Positions 46,001 to 57,705 of a stretch of DNA of 64,000 bases are shown piece by piece (the stretch's first letter is position 1; the number at the start of each line of letters is the position of its first letter). Source of the DNA: Eucommia ulmoides (lineage: Eukaryota; Streptophyta; Magnoliopsida; Garryales; Eucommiaceae). The translations under genes and the position numbers were made by a program. Where the stretch lies: contig JAENRU010000488.1 of NCBI GenBank assembly GCA_016647705.1, positions 907,501 to 971,500 of the forward strand, in the 5' to 3' direction. A model generated the notes under the pieces. It saw only the letters and a list, made by a program, of their open reading frames with translations. It was not told the DNA's origin and made no database searches.

Positions 46001-48110
46001 AGGCCAAAAATCACTCTCTGAAGGCACGGGTGAAAAAAAAAATTGAATCTCTCGTTTATACAACAATATAAACTTAATAATAAATTGCAACCCATGGAAT
46101 CTAATCGAAATTACGATAAAATTCACAAAATATTAAATTGCAACACATGGAAAAGAAATGGCATCAAATCCATCTGATCACACCATAATACAAATGCAAA
46201 TGACATCCTGAAAAGAACTTTCCAAATTTCAAACAATAATCTTCATACGTGCTGATGCAGATGAAACAACATTCCAAAAAAAATAATTTATTCTTCCAAT
46301 CAAGAAATTACATTGGGAACAATCGTATTATGTTCCTAGAACTTTGATCTATAGAGTATGGGAGCATAAAATATATCATACAACACATTGCAGCAATGAT
46401 CCCTAAAATTATGGTTAGTTATAAAAGAGTTTGTTCACAGATTTCATTAGTTTCCAAAAGAAACGCAAAAAACTTTGTTCCCTTAAAATTAGTTCCCATA
46501 ATGGACTTGGTTCCCAAAAAAACAATTTGTTCCCAACTTTGGTTTAATTATGGACTAAAAGCAAGAGAAAATGGTAATGTAACTAAAGAACTTTGGAAAA
46601 AAATCAACCTCATAAATAAGTGTGTCCAAATTCTAAGGTATTTTCAACAGTCATTGAGTTCTCAACATAGGTGCTCTGCACAAAAAAAAATATGGAAAAA
46701 AATATGTAAAACACCTAAAGGTAGACTATTAACGAAAAACACTAATTGCACAAACTAATGTAAATTTGATTAATAACCTGACTATAATTTTAGACAATAA
46801 TCAATGAATAGAATTTAAAAAAAAAAAGAAGCCTTAATCCTAATTGAGAGGGAGTGGGAGTCTATGAAGTAAGAGAGAAGAAGGCTTATTTTAGTGGCTC
46901 ATATAGATGCAAAACTGGGACATCATTCCATGAATGATTTATTGAGAGTCCCAAATTCACTAATGTTGAATCAAAACTCAACTGGGCATGAATCGATTGA
47001 TGAATCAAATGAGAATATTGTAAGCAAATGCAATTGAATTCATAGACAAAAAACACTAATTAAACTGAATCGAAGAAAAACCCTAAATTTAATTGAATTC
47101 ATAAACACAATTAACAGTTGAAACCTACGATCTAAACTGTAGAAAAATAATTCACACTCTGAACAAATTTGAGAAGAGAGGAAGAAAGAGAGATAACCTG
47201 GATTGAAGTGGCTTGCAAAGACTCCAAGTTTTTTGAGAATAGAAACACTAAACAAACACCATATAAGTAAACACTAAAAAAAAAGGCCAAAAAAAATAAC
47301 AGGGAAGTAGACCATCAAAGAAGTGAGAAGACAGAAATTAGGGTTGAGGTCACTGAAATTAGGGTTGAGGTTCAACATACCTAAAATTTCGGAGAAATAG
47401 AAAGAGAATTTGCTAAAATCGGAGCTACCTGTTCGAGCATTAACAAAAATATTAGCTGAAATTCGATCCGTCTAAACAAAACAAATAGTAAACAGACAAC
47501 AACAATTGATCTTCTTAAGTAAAAAGTAAACAAACGGTGGAAACGATGAAAAGGTTGGAGGAGAAGCTCACCTTTAAATAGAAAATGGTCGGATCTATCA
47601 AAATAAAAGAGGGTAAGAGATGAGCCCTGACCGTCTTTTGCCACCAACCCGTGGGCACTCACCGCCTCCACCCCGAGCTTGATATTGTTCATCATCTGTA
47701 CAAAAATAAAAAAAGAAAATCAACTTAAGAACTAAAAATTTGGAGGCAAAATGGAAGAATTCGGTTATGTTTATTTTCTTTGTTGCTCCCAGAGTTTTAC
47801 AACAAATATCTGGGAATAAATTACAATTTTTTGTTTATGATCCAGTGTTTGGTGATAGGGAATTAAAGGCTTGGAATCGGAATTGGGAATTAATGCAGGT
47901 AAACTTTTCAATTGCAATTCGGAAATTGAGTTTCCAATTCATATTAAACCAAATGCTACCCGAGTGGTTTTTGGAGGAACAAAAACAGAAATTCAAGAGC
48001 AAAAACATCACAAAAAAAAAAAAGAAAAAAAAAACTGAAAGTTTCTATTCCAGTTTCCTGTTTCTATTCCCAATTCTCTAAAAATGAATGTGGGAGGTCA
48101 AAATCTGAAG

Positions 48111-48141
<31 letters not shown>

Positions 48142-49729
48142 CCAAAAAAAATATATATATATCCTCGCCAAAATTGAAACAAATCTCGATTTTTTGAAAC
48201 CATACCTTTACATTCAGCCTTGGAAACGGTAGTTGTGGTTGGGGTTGTAGCAGTATCTATGAATATTCAAGCCGGAGTGTTAATTCAACAACAAAACCAA
48301 GAAAACACATAAATATTTCAGTTGAAACAACTAAGGAAAAAACCTGAAAAAATAATAAAAACAAATCAAGCAATTCAATCCAATCAAGTTAGCAAAAACC
48401 TAATCAATCAAGGGAATAAGAGAGGGGATAGAGAGCAAATGTTTTTTTACTTGAAAAAATAGTGAGAATCAGTAACAGTTTATATGGAACCCAAAATATT
48501 TGGACGATGAACATGAAGAAGACTATGACGATGAAGGAACACTACCTATCACAAAAATTGTGGGTTATTGGATGTATCATCCCCTTTACTGGAAACTGAA
48601 TCTGTATTCGTTCAATCAATGGCATCCGATTGCAATGTAAGTTCACAAACATATCTATCACGAACTCTTTTTCTTTGTCAACGACAATACATACCTTGAG
48701 TGAAACCGTTTTAGAAAATCTATAAATCACACCCAAAGAATAGAACAAATTTCCAGATTTGGGCACATAAATTATTGAAAAACAGGACATAAACAATGAG
48801 AGAGAGATAACGGATGCTTACAGTGATCCCTTGCAAATTCTAAGTCTCTGAGTAGGAAATAAGTCTAAGCAAGATTGTCTTACACCTTGACATATTTGAA
48901 TACATCAAATGAAGTTAACAGGTTTAAATATTAAACAAACAAATTATAAATTTCAAAAAAAAAAAAATTAATGCAGTGTCGGTTGCCATCGGTTGTCGAT
49001 CACACTACGTCAAACAATTCAAGAGTTCAAAATAAAGTGCACAACAACATCAAAAACAATTTAAGAGTTCAAATTATACATAATATACAACATAAATCAT
49101 ATTAACCAAAATTAACAATTTTACATTTTAAAACAATTATATAAATTAAAACTAATAAACAAAACCCTAAATAGTAAACATATTAATTGAATCCCATACA
49201 CAAATACATAAATTCAAAATCTATCCACTCAAAACAAATTCAAAGAGGTCAATACCTGTTTCGCGGAGGATTTGAGAAGTTTTTCTGCCAAAAAAAGAAG
49301 AAGATCAAGTTAATATCACACCCCCAAGAAGTTTTGGTATTAATTTTGGCCATATATGGTCAATTGGGACCAAATCAAGAACATAAATAGAAAATCCTAT
49401 ATTCTTGACTTTAATAGACACAACCAATAGAGTTCATCGAACAAAAACATATTTCATAGAACAGGGGAAAATCTGTGCACTAATAAATAATGACTTTTAA
49501 TAGACACAACCAATAGAGTTCTTATTACTTTAATAATTTCTATACCTGAAGGGTAAAAAAAATGTTGTTCTCAAAACAAAAACAGTAAATGGACAACGAA
49601 AATGAAAACAGAAATCTGAGGAAAGAAAAACAGTAATTGAACGCCACCTTATCGATCAATATACATAATTATTAAAATGCATATAGATTAAAAAATTGAA
49701 GATTATAAAGATTACAGTTTTATTCATAC
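43061..49729. other. FB3 interior, AT-rich with scattered exon-like blocks
   Basis: No intact gene. Short minus-strand blocks have plausible splice borders, for example 47660-47700 (MMNNIKLGVEA between an acceptor and donor) and 48190-48240 (TTPTTTTVSKAECK before a donor), but I cannot name their sources. A GC-richer block with GCGATGGCGATGGCGA lies near 45465. The phrase GATATGAGATCTAAAGGCC (about 45986) recurs in similar form near 51648 and 55065, suggesting shared ends of one repeat family. Confidence 0.45.
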
Positions 49730-49820
49730 CATATACATCAAGAGGAGCATCATAGCCATAGCTAGAGGCGATAAAAGGACCTCTTGCAGTCTTGCCAAAA
49801 GTAGTTCCACCATGGTACAA
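49730..49820 (-). pseudogene. Isolated exon of a GH35 beta-galactosidase
   Basis: On the minus strand, 30 codons read [10 protein letters not shown], then [10 protein letters not shown] and [10 protein letters not shown], ending at a proper donor (ATG|GTATGAA). This is the highly conserved plant beta-galactosidase block (from memory MYHGGTNFGRT.GGPFIATSYDYDAPLDEYG), including the usual exon edge after DEY. The normal initial Met of the block is Leu here and the expected acceptor before it is not clear. No other GH35 exon was found nearby. It is a captured or decayed gene piece within FB3. Confidence 0.8.
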
Positions 49821-51751
49821 TTAAATTAATTAAATCTAATTTTCAGTATTTTTGTTTCCTTGGAGAAAAAAAAAAGGAAATAATTATTTTACCATTTAAC
49901 AGTTAAAGAAAAAGCCAGTGAACGGGTGCTCCAAATTCAGTAAACATGCCCAATATCATTTTTAATCTTATAATGAGCCAAAAATAAATAAATAAAAAAT
50001 CTATATGCCCAAATAAAGTGAAAAAAAAAAAAAAAAAAAAAGTGAAGAATTTGCACCTGCAAGTGAAAAGACACAATCACAGGAAAAAAAAAGAGTCAAA
50101 TAAACAGTTGAAATTATTGGGTTCCAGACCAATTTTGATCGAGTATTAAAATAAAAATTAAGATTTAATTATAGGGTGTCAAATGTATTTTAGAGTGAAC
50201 AAATATTAAATGTAGGGAATGGAAAAACAACGTTAGTTTTTCACAGGTTAAACATTTTTTCAAATCATTCTCTTCCACAAAAAAACTATATTGGGTTTCC
50301 AATAAGTCCCTTAATATTTCGATTTTCTCAATTTAGTCCATAATCTTTTGAATTCAGTTAATATAGTTCATAGTCAGATCAGAAAAACTTTTTTTTTTTC
50401 ACTGTTAAAAAGAAAAGAAAAGGTTGATTCACCTTTCCCTTAAATCACTGAATTAAGCCACCTATTAAATTCACCATTATAAGCCTTACCTTTAATTTTC
50501 ATCCCCATTTCCTGTGACTTGCAGTGGACTCATCTGATGAGTCCCTCATCTACTTCCCTCTATGGACACCTCCCATGCTCTACTCTTTCAGTCTCTGTTC
50601 TTCGACAACACAAACACACAAATATGTGTCAAAATTGATACTTACACACACAAACATTAACTGAATTCTACAATTCAGAATTGATATTTACACACACAAG
50701 CACACATCAAGAAGCAATTTTCATTTGTTGATTTTACAGAAAGAAGAAGAGATCAAATATGATGAAACACGAAAAAAAAAAAAAAAAACATTAAACATTC
50801 AATAATGAATTGATGCACACACACTAAGCAATTCTACAAAAGTACACAATACAACATTAGCAGCTAAAATCGATCTCTACATCCTGTAAATTGAAAGAAG
50901 AGAGTGAGAAGTTTGAACCAACCGCCGGCCACAGCCATCCAGATCTGGCCATCGGCAGCCATCGCCATCGCGATCCAGCCAATCAACGACGATGGCTATT
51001 GCGCTGGAAGTGGCAAGTCCGATGGCGTTGGTGAGGGCGGCGACGACAGCGATGGGAGAACACAATCAAACGAAAGCAAGAAAAATGAAGCCCTAAGAGA
51101 TAAAGAAATGTCACCGTAAAAACTTGCCGAGGTTGGGAGGAGAAAAAGTGGACGTGTTCAAGAAGCTGGAGATGCTATCGTTGTCACAAGGGAGAGGGAG
51201 AGAGAAATTGATTCGTCCAAATTCGTCGATCAACATGTACCTCAACTCTCCCATCTAGATCCGACCGCCACCGACCATCGCCACCTAGATCCGACCGTGG
51301 CAAGATCAAGAACAGCGAGATCGGCACGTTGCGAGATCTGTAGCAGCAAGTCGGGTGAGAGAGAGAGAGAGAGAGAGCAATGACGGTGAGCGACGGCGAT
51401 GGCAGTAGTGGATGAACGGCGAGATCACGTTCACGAGACGGCTAGGCGAGGCAATGGTGTAGGGCTTGGGAATGGAGAGGAAGAGGGCAGAGAAGTGAGA
51501 GAGCAAACGATAGAGAGAGAGAATGAAGAAAGTGTGAGAGCAGTGAAATGAGAGTGTTTCAAAATTATATTTGGCATCTACCGTTGGATAAAAAGCAATC
51601 CTAAGGTCAGAAATGTCTCCCATCAATAGTGCAATCTAGACCCTTGGATATGAGATCCAAGGGTCTAAAATACTTCCCTCCAAAAAATATCTTTAGCACT
51701 GTAGCACATATTTTCAAATAAGGATCTAATTTATATTATAGATATATTTTT
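49821..51751. other. FB3 interior, no gene recognised
   Basis: AT-rich, with a GC-rich block at 50915-51060 and AG-rich tract at 51357-51378. Only short frames without recognisable domains. Confidence 0.5.
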
Positions 51752-53247
51752 AAATGAAACAATTATTCATTACACAGCCCACATAGAGAGAGTGGAGAGA
51801 GAGCGGAGGAGAAAGAGAGGCACAAATTCAACAATTTTTTTTGACACTTTTTACCCTTGAAATTTCAATTTTATTAATAAATGATTTTTTATATTTTTTT
51901 TTTACACTTTATTAATAAAAAATTTTAACTCTTGCAAATGATTTTTCACACTTTATTTTTATTTTATTATTTATTCAATTCAACTGATAAAGAATTTTGA
52001 CGGAAATATATACTTTATTATTTATTATATCATGAAAATTCTTTTTACCAAATTAAATTTTTAGTCGACCGAATGGGATATCCTGTCAATTAAATTCAAT
52101 TTGGTCAATAAAAAATTGAATTTGGTCGACCGAATGGGATATTCTGCTGACCAAATTTAATTTGGTCGATCAAATTCTATTTTTGATAGACCGAATGGGA
52201 CATCCCGCCAACCAATATAATTTTGAAGGACCAAATTCAATTCAAGTAATAAAGATTTTTCATGAAAATATTTACTTTATTATTTATTATATTATGAATT
52301 TTTTTTTTTACTAAATTGAATTTTTGGTCGACCGAATTGAATATTTGGTCGACAAGATGTTCCATTCGATCGACCAAAAATTCAATTTGGTAGACCAAAT
52401 AGAATTTGGTCGACAGGATGTCCTATCTTGTGGACTAAAAATTCAATTTGGTCGACAGAATGCCCCCATTCGGTTGACTAAAAATTCAATTCAGTTGACC
52501 AAAAATTGAATTCAGTAGACCAAATAGAATTTGATCAACAGGGTGTCCCATCCTGTCAACCAAAAATTCAATTCGATCGACAGGAGGCTCCATTCGGTCG
52601 ACCAAAAATTCAATTCGATCGATAGGATGCCCTATTCGGTCTACCAAAAATTCAATTTGGTAAAAAGAATTTTCATGATATAATAAATAATAAAGTAAAT
52701 ATTTTCATGAAAAATCTTTATTACTTGAATTGAATTTGGTCCTTCAAAATTATATTGGTTGATAGAATGTCACATTCGGTCTACTAAAAATAGAATTTGG
52801 TCTACAGGATGTCCTATTCGGTCAACCAAATTCAATTTTTGGTTGACCAAATTGAATTTAGTCGACATGATGCCCCATTCGGTTGATTAAAAATTTAATT
52901 GGGTAAAAAGAATTTTACGATATAATAAATAATAAAATATATATTTCCATCAAAAAAATTTATTAGTTGAATTGAATAAATAATAAAATAAAAATAAAGT
53001 GTGAAAAATCATTTTCAAGAGTCAAAAAAAAATTATTAATAAAGTGTAAAAACAAAATATAAAAAAAATAAAAAAATTATTAATAACATTGAAATTTCAG
53101 GGGTAAAAAGTGTCAAAAAATTGTTGAATTTGTGCCTCCCTCTTTCTCCACTCTCTATGTGTGGACTGTGTAATGAACAATTGTTTCAATTTAAATCTCT
53201 TTCTCCGCTCTCTCTGTGGCCAGTGTAATGAACAATTGTTTCATTTT

Positions 53248-53252
<5 letters not shown>
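51752..53252. mobile_element. Nested palindromic (foldback) element within FB3
   Basis: The left outer sequence (AAATGAAACAATTATTCATT at 51753, then CACATAGAGAGAGTGGAG) is found inverted on the right at about 53145-53252, and inner blocks such as TTATTTATTCAATTCAACTA and the TTTTACCAAATT blocks are likewise mirrored about a centre near 52490. Arms are roughly 700 bp. The right tip repeats its last ~50 bp twice (53166-53208 and 53209-53252). The middle is filled with repeats of GGTCGACC/AATTCAATTTGGTCGAC type. No coding content. Confidence 0.75.
52060..52900. repeat. GGTCGAC-CATTCGGTCGACC repeat cluster
   Basis: About twenty imperfect copies, in both directions, of AATTCAATTTGGTCGAC followed by AGGATGTCCCATTCGGTCGACC. 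Each unit is itself near-palindromic (GGTCGACC; GGGAT/ATCCC), so this section can form many small cruciforms inside the larger one. Confidence 0.75.
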
Positions 53253-53295
<43 letters not shown>

Positions 53296-53498
53296 ATCCC
53301 GGCCTCTGATCCCGGCATTGTGAACGCCGGGATCATTAAAACAAAAAAAAAAAAAATTCTGAAATGAACCCGGTGTTCTGAACACCGGGATCTAGTTCCG
53401 GCATTCCAAAGGCCGGGATGTTCGCATCTTGTAAATAAGTTCAGATACTAATTGATTCATTAATTTTTTTTAAATAATATTTACTTCGTAAAGAACTC

Positions 53499-54198
53499 AA
53501 AAAGGGGGTCGTGCAAACTTGAAAAATAGACGTTAGGGTCGGTAAACTCATTTCCGATCATCTCGCCGGCAGACCTATTTAGGGACGATTAAGAGAGTGA
53601 GGGCGGAAGGAGCGGTAATCATCGACCAAGGGGTGGGCAGCAGTGTAGATTTTGGCGGAGAACATCGTATTGACGCTCTAGGTCTAGAAGAACAAGCTCA
53701 AATTTCAAGAAATAGAGAGGAAAATTGATGAATCAAGAACATATATGATGAGTTCAAGAGTGGATCCACCATCAGCGTCTAGTCTTTGATCATTAGATCA
53801 GGACTTGGATTCTAGAGGAGCTTCAGAACAAGGGCAAGGGTAAAGATCACCGCCTGCATAGAGAGAGGCTTGGGAGTTGTGCCACTCCTCAAAAACCTTC
53901 CACTTCTCCATCTCTGGCAGTATTTCCACCGATCTATTACCGTTCGTTGCCAAAACTAGCTCTCTTCACCATTTTTCTTTGATTTTAAGCACCGATCTAT
54001 GAAGTTGGCCCCCTCCATTTGGACCGTGACAGAGGCGCTTTAGGTTAGATCGTATTTTTACCATCGATCTATAGTGGATAGATTGACCTAGTTGCGGTGC
54101 TCTGATCAGGCGACGACCTTGGGGTTTGGCTGAAGGGCGACGGTTTACTTGCTGCTTCTCCGGCGTTTTCCTCGTTTTCATCATCATGGCTGTTGTCC
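53499..54198. other. Intergenic DNA after FB3
   Basis: Mixed composition with leader-like and exon-like phrases but no frame I can assign. Confidence 0.5.
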
Positions 54199-54420
54199 GA
54201 GTTCTTTACCTTCTTAGAATTAAAAAAAAAAAAAAAAAAATTGACAAATTCCCTCACAGGGTCAATTTGAACTTATTTTCGAAACTAGAACCGGTAGTAT
54301 CTCGGCTGGATTAAAAAACAAAATTTATTTTTTTAATGTAAATTACAAACCGGCCCTCAAAGGGCCGGTTTGTATCATCAAAAACGCAGGGACCTGCTTT
54401 TTGCAGGCCCTATGCACCTA
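54199..54420 (+). mobile_element. Terminal fragment of the FB family
   Basis: GAGTTCTTTACCTTCTTAGA at 54199, then an A run, TTGAACTTATTTTCG at about 54266, then two hairpins: ACAAACCGGCCCT-CAA-AGGGCCGGTTTGT (54344-54372, perfect 13 bp stem) and CCTGC-TTTTT-GCAGG (54393-54407). The order (end motif, A run, AACTTATTT, GC-rich palindromes) is that of FB1-FB3. No matching right end was found, so it appears truncated or is a half element. Confidence 0.5.
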
Positions 54421-54836
54421 AACCTTCTACCCACAACCAGTGTTTTAAAAATCGGACCGGTCAGTCGAACTGATTGAACCGTCGACAGGCTCTGTTTCCG
54501 ATCCGAAGAAACCTAAAAACCATTTATCCCTAAAAACTGTTCAACTGGCCGGTTGAACCGCGAACCAGTGAACCAACCGGCTGGGTTTTTACCATTTCCC
54601 ATCGATATAAAATCTTTCCCCCAAAAAACCCTACTATGGAGCATAACAGCAGTGGATGAGATTGAAGCGCGCAGATCTAACTAAATCGATGGCGACAGTG
54701 GTGTTGATGCCGGGTTTTAGATCGATCTGTTGAGATTGGTGGTCGTTGAGAGCGCGAGGGCGGTGGGTGGAACGAAGGGCAGAGAGCATGACGGCGGTGT
54801 TGGTGGCGATGGCGCTGGTGATGGAAGGGAAAGACT

Positions 54837-54869
<33 letters not shown>

Positions 54870-55412
54870 CAGAGAGGAAAGAAACGGGTGAAGAAAAATG
54901 ATATGGATAGCAATGGTGTTGGGAGACTGAGACGTGAAAGAGGACATGAGATTTCGATAGTTTTATTGAAAGAGAAATAGGGTTGGGTGGATTAGGGGTT
55001 TGATTTGGACCCTTGGATAAGGCCTAGAATGTCCCAATTTGAGCAATGCAATTTGGATCCTTGGATATAGATCTAAGGGCCTAGAATGTCCCAATTTGAA
55101 AATGTGGAGATGTCTCTCTTAATTACTTAATATTGGCCGTTGTATATTTGATCTTCGGCGGATCTGGACAAGCGACGCAATGGCTGCCGAGGGTCCAATA
55201 GATCTTCACAGTCCTCGCCGAAGCCGCCGTCCTCATGAGATCGGAGAAGGAGAGAGATTGTGAAAGATGGGAGAGAGTGAGATAGACCGTCCATTACCAA
55301 TGCCATCACCATCATATTTACCTTCTACATCGGCGCGCCGATACATGGCGACGGCTCGAAGATAGGTCAGAGAGAGAATGACATTGGGTGAGATAGAGAG
55401 GGTTACGAAGAG

Positions 55413-55466
<54 letters not shown>

Positions 55467-57059
55467 GCTTAAATAGGGTTTGAGGTGAATATAAGATACA
55501 AACATGGAGGGCTAGATTATAGAGTGAGTGATAGAATTAGGGTGAAAAATAAGAAAATGGTTAATTGATAAATGATTAATTAAATTTTAATTAGTATTTT
55601 AATTAGACTAAATTAAGTGAATGCCTTAATTAAACTGATTTCTTGAATTTGTGTCTCAATCTGTGTCTGTTTCCTTAATCGTTAGCACTACACCTTAATC
55701 AAATTTATTTGTTCTAATCAGCAAATTTATTTGGCCTCGTTAGTAATTTTGTTTGTCCTAGTCATCTTTTTTTTTTTTTTTTTTTTTATCCTAGTCATAA
55801 ATTTGTGCTAGTCAGCCAAAAAGTCGTCTTGTTTTATATAATAGATATTTGATTTATGTGTTGTCTTTATTATATGAAAATAATACATATTAATAATTAT
55901 ATTATTTACATAAATGCCTCCTTAAAATAAAAAATAAATATTAATTATATCTCAAAACTCTTAAAATTATATTTTAAATAACACAATAGTCTCATGTTTT
56001 TTTTTTTTTTTAAATCAATTTGAAATTAATATCCAATTCCCAAAAATCATCAAATATTATTTATACCATAAATTTGCAAAACAATCTCAAAATTATTAAA
56101 CTTATACAAAATAAATTTTTTTAAAGATATAAATTTTTGGAGTATTACAATAACAATCTTTTTTCTTTTTTTTTGACACACATAATACTAACATGTGAGA
56201 TTATTAAAGACAAAATATAAACAACGAAAATACAAATAATATCCGATAAATTACATTGACAAAAATGCTTTAAAATTAAAAAAAAAAAAAATAAAAAATT
56301 CTAGAATTACATACTTTGTTCGGAATCGGTGGATTTTGATGATTTGATTGGGAACTTGGAATTTCATCACGGGAAACAAAATATGGGAAATATTATTTGT
56401 TTTTTTACAAAAATATTTCTCTCTCAACAACTCTATTCTCTTCCTCTAGAAAAAAATAAAAAAAAAATAAAAAAAAAATAAAATTAAGAACTCCTCCCTA
56501 CACTCTCAAAACTCACTCACTCTCTATCTAGAGCCCCAAGCCCCAAGATTCTTCCCCTTTTTATGGGATTGGGGAGACAAAAAAAAATAAAATCATGCCA
56601 ATATTGAGTAAAGGTGGGAGCATGGGGCATATTTTTTTTTTTTTCTTTTTTTTCTTTTTTTTCTTTCTTGATTTATACCATAAAGCATGGAAGCCAAGAC
56701 TTGAAGCTACGACTATACACATGGGAGGAAAGATGCTTACCGCCAAATCAACTTAACCTTTTAATACATTTCTCTGCCCTTTTTCTCTTCTTTCTTATTC
56801 TACTCATTCTTTCCTCTCTTTTTTCTCTCTCTTTTTTTTAAACAATATAAAAGATAAAATAATAAATAAAGCATAAAATATTTTTACGGGACGGTCAAAA
56901 TACCATGTCTACAACTACTTCTCTTTGTCATACGAGTTTCACTTGCTTGACAAATGTAAGAGACCACGCCATTTTGATTGTCTCATTTTCTGGATTTTTC
57001 AAAACATTTTTTTTGAAATTTTATAACAAAAAATGAAATTAAAAAGGAGACCATTTTCA
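54421..57059. other. Intergenic DNA with dispersed repeats, no gene seen
   Basis: 54442-54585 is an ACCGG-rich repeat related to 31498-31626. AG/CT tracts at 54838-54866 and a long TA run at 55417-55464 follow. The remainder is AT-rich with homopolymers; no frame is convincing. Confidence 0.6.
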
Positions 57060-57092
57060 GGGTGTGATGGAAAAGGATGAAATATGAATGAA

Positions 57093-57165
57093 TTGTGACC
57101 GAACCCTACAAGGCTTACGACAGTGCTAAGAATCAGGTCACACGTAGTTCGGTAGATGCCCCTGG
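57093..57165 (+). repeat. Direct-repeat motif around the minisatellites, copy 1
   Basis: GACCGAACCCTACAAGGCTT...AATCAGGTCACACGTAGTTC. Related sequences in the same direction are at about 59350-59415 and 59453-59505, on the other side of the arrays, so the arrays look like the inside of one older, unclassified element. Confidence 0.5.
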
Positions 57166-57229
57166 TGGGGCAAAAAATGAATGCACGGATGTAGGGTACT
57201 CATGAAGAGGCCATGCTTAAATAAGGGGC

Positions 57230-57450
57230 ACTCACGAAGCAAAAATGCAGAATGTGTGAGTCATCCCAAAGAGCCAATGTAAGATGAACCGTCACGGAGA
57301 GGTAATGCAAAATGTTGAGCCATCACGGTGAAGTAGTGCAGAATATGAGCCATCACGGAAAGGCAAATACAAAAATTAAATGCCATCACAGAGAGGCAAT
57401 GCAAGATAAGCCATCACGGAGAGGTAATGCAAAGTGTATGAGCCATGAGA
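57230..57450 (+). repeat. ~32 bp minisatellite
   Basis: Six to seven imperfect copies of a unit like GCCATCACGGAGAGGCAATG plus about 12 bp (CAAAATGTATGA). It decays into the next array, and single units recur at 57616-57700. Confidence 0.75.
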
Positions 57451-57705
57451 TTCGTTGTTTGCCAGCGTGGAAATGGTAAACAACTCTCACACTTATGGCC
57501 CAGAATCAATTCCCTTACCACGCAAAATGGGTGTAGGTCACCAATCACATCCGTGTGAAAGTGTATGAATCAGGTACGTAAGCACAAAGGTGTTATGACA
57601 AAAAAAAATGTATGAGCCATCACGGAGACGCAATACAAAATGTATGACACTCATGGATATGCTAATGCAGAATGTATGGCACTCATGGAGAGGCAACGTA
57701 TATAT

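Larger units (their letters stand above)
42737..53498. mobile_element. Large foldback-type element FB3 (Mutator-like ends, 10.8 kb)
   Basis: Left end GAGTTCTCTACGTAATAAAT at 42737; right end the inverse with GTAAAGAACTC at 53498. The terminal inverted repeats run about 200-230 bp with clear identity (for example TAGTATCT.AACTTATTTACAA and GCCGGGATC blocks on both sides). Flanks AAAAGGGG (42729-42736) and AAAAAGGGGG (53499-53508) are compatible with an 8-9 bp duplication but are low complexity. The interior holds a Helitron-like start, a beta-galactosidase exon and a nested palindrome, so it is either a gene-carrying (Pack-MULE-like) element or one enlarged by later insertions. Confidence 0.75.

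Noticed and set aside
46396-46758. 120-codon Lys-rich frame in the FB3 interior
   Set aside because: Built from repeated AT-rich phrases (GTTCCCA..AAAAAAC), no domain recognised, and no splice or promoter context.
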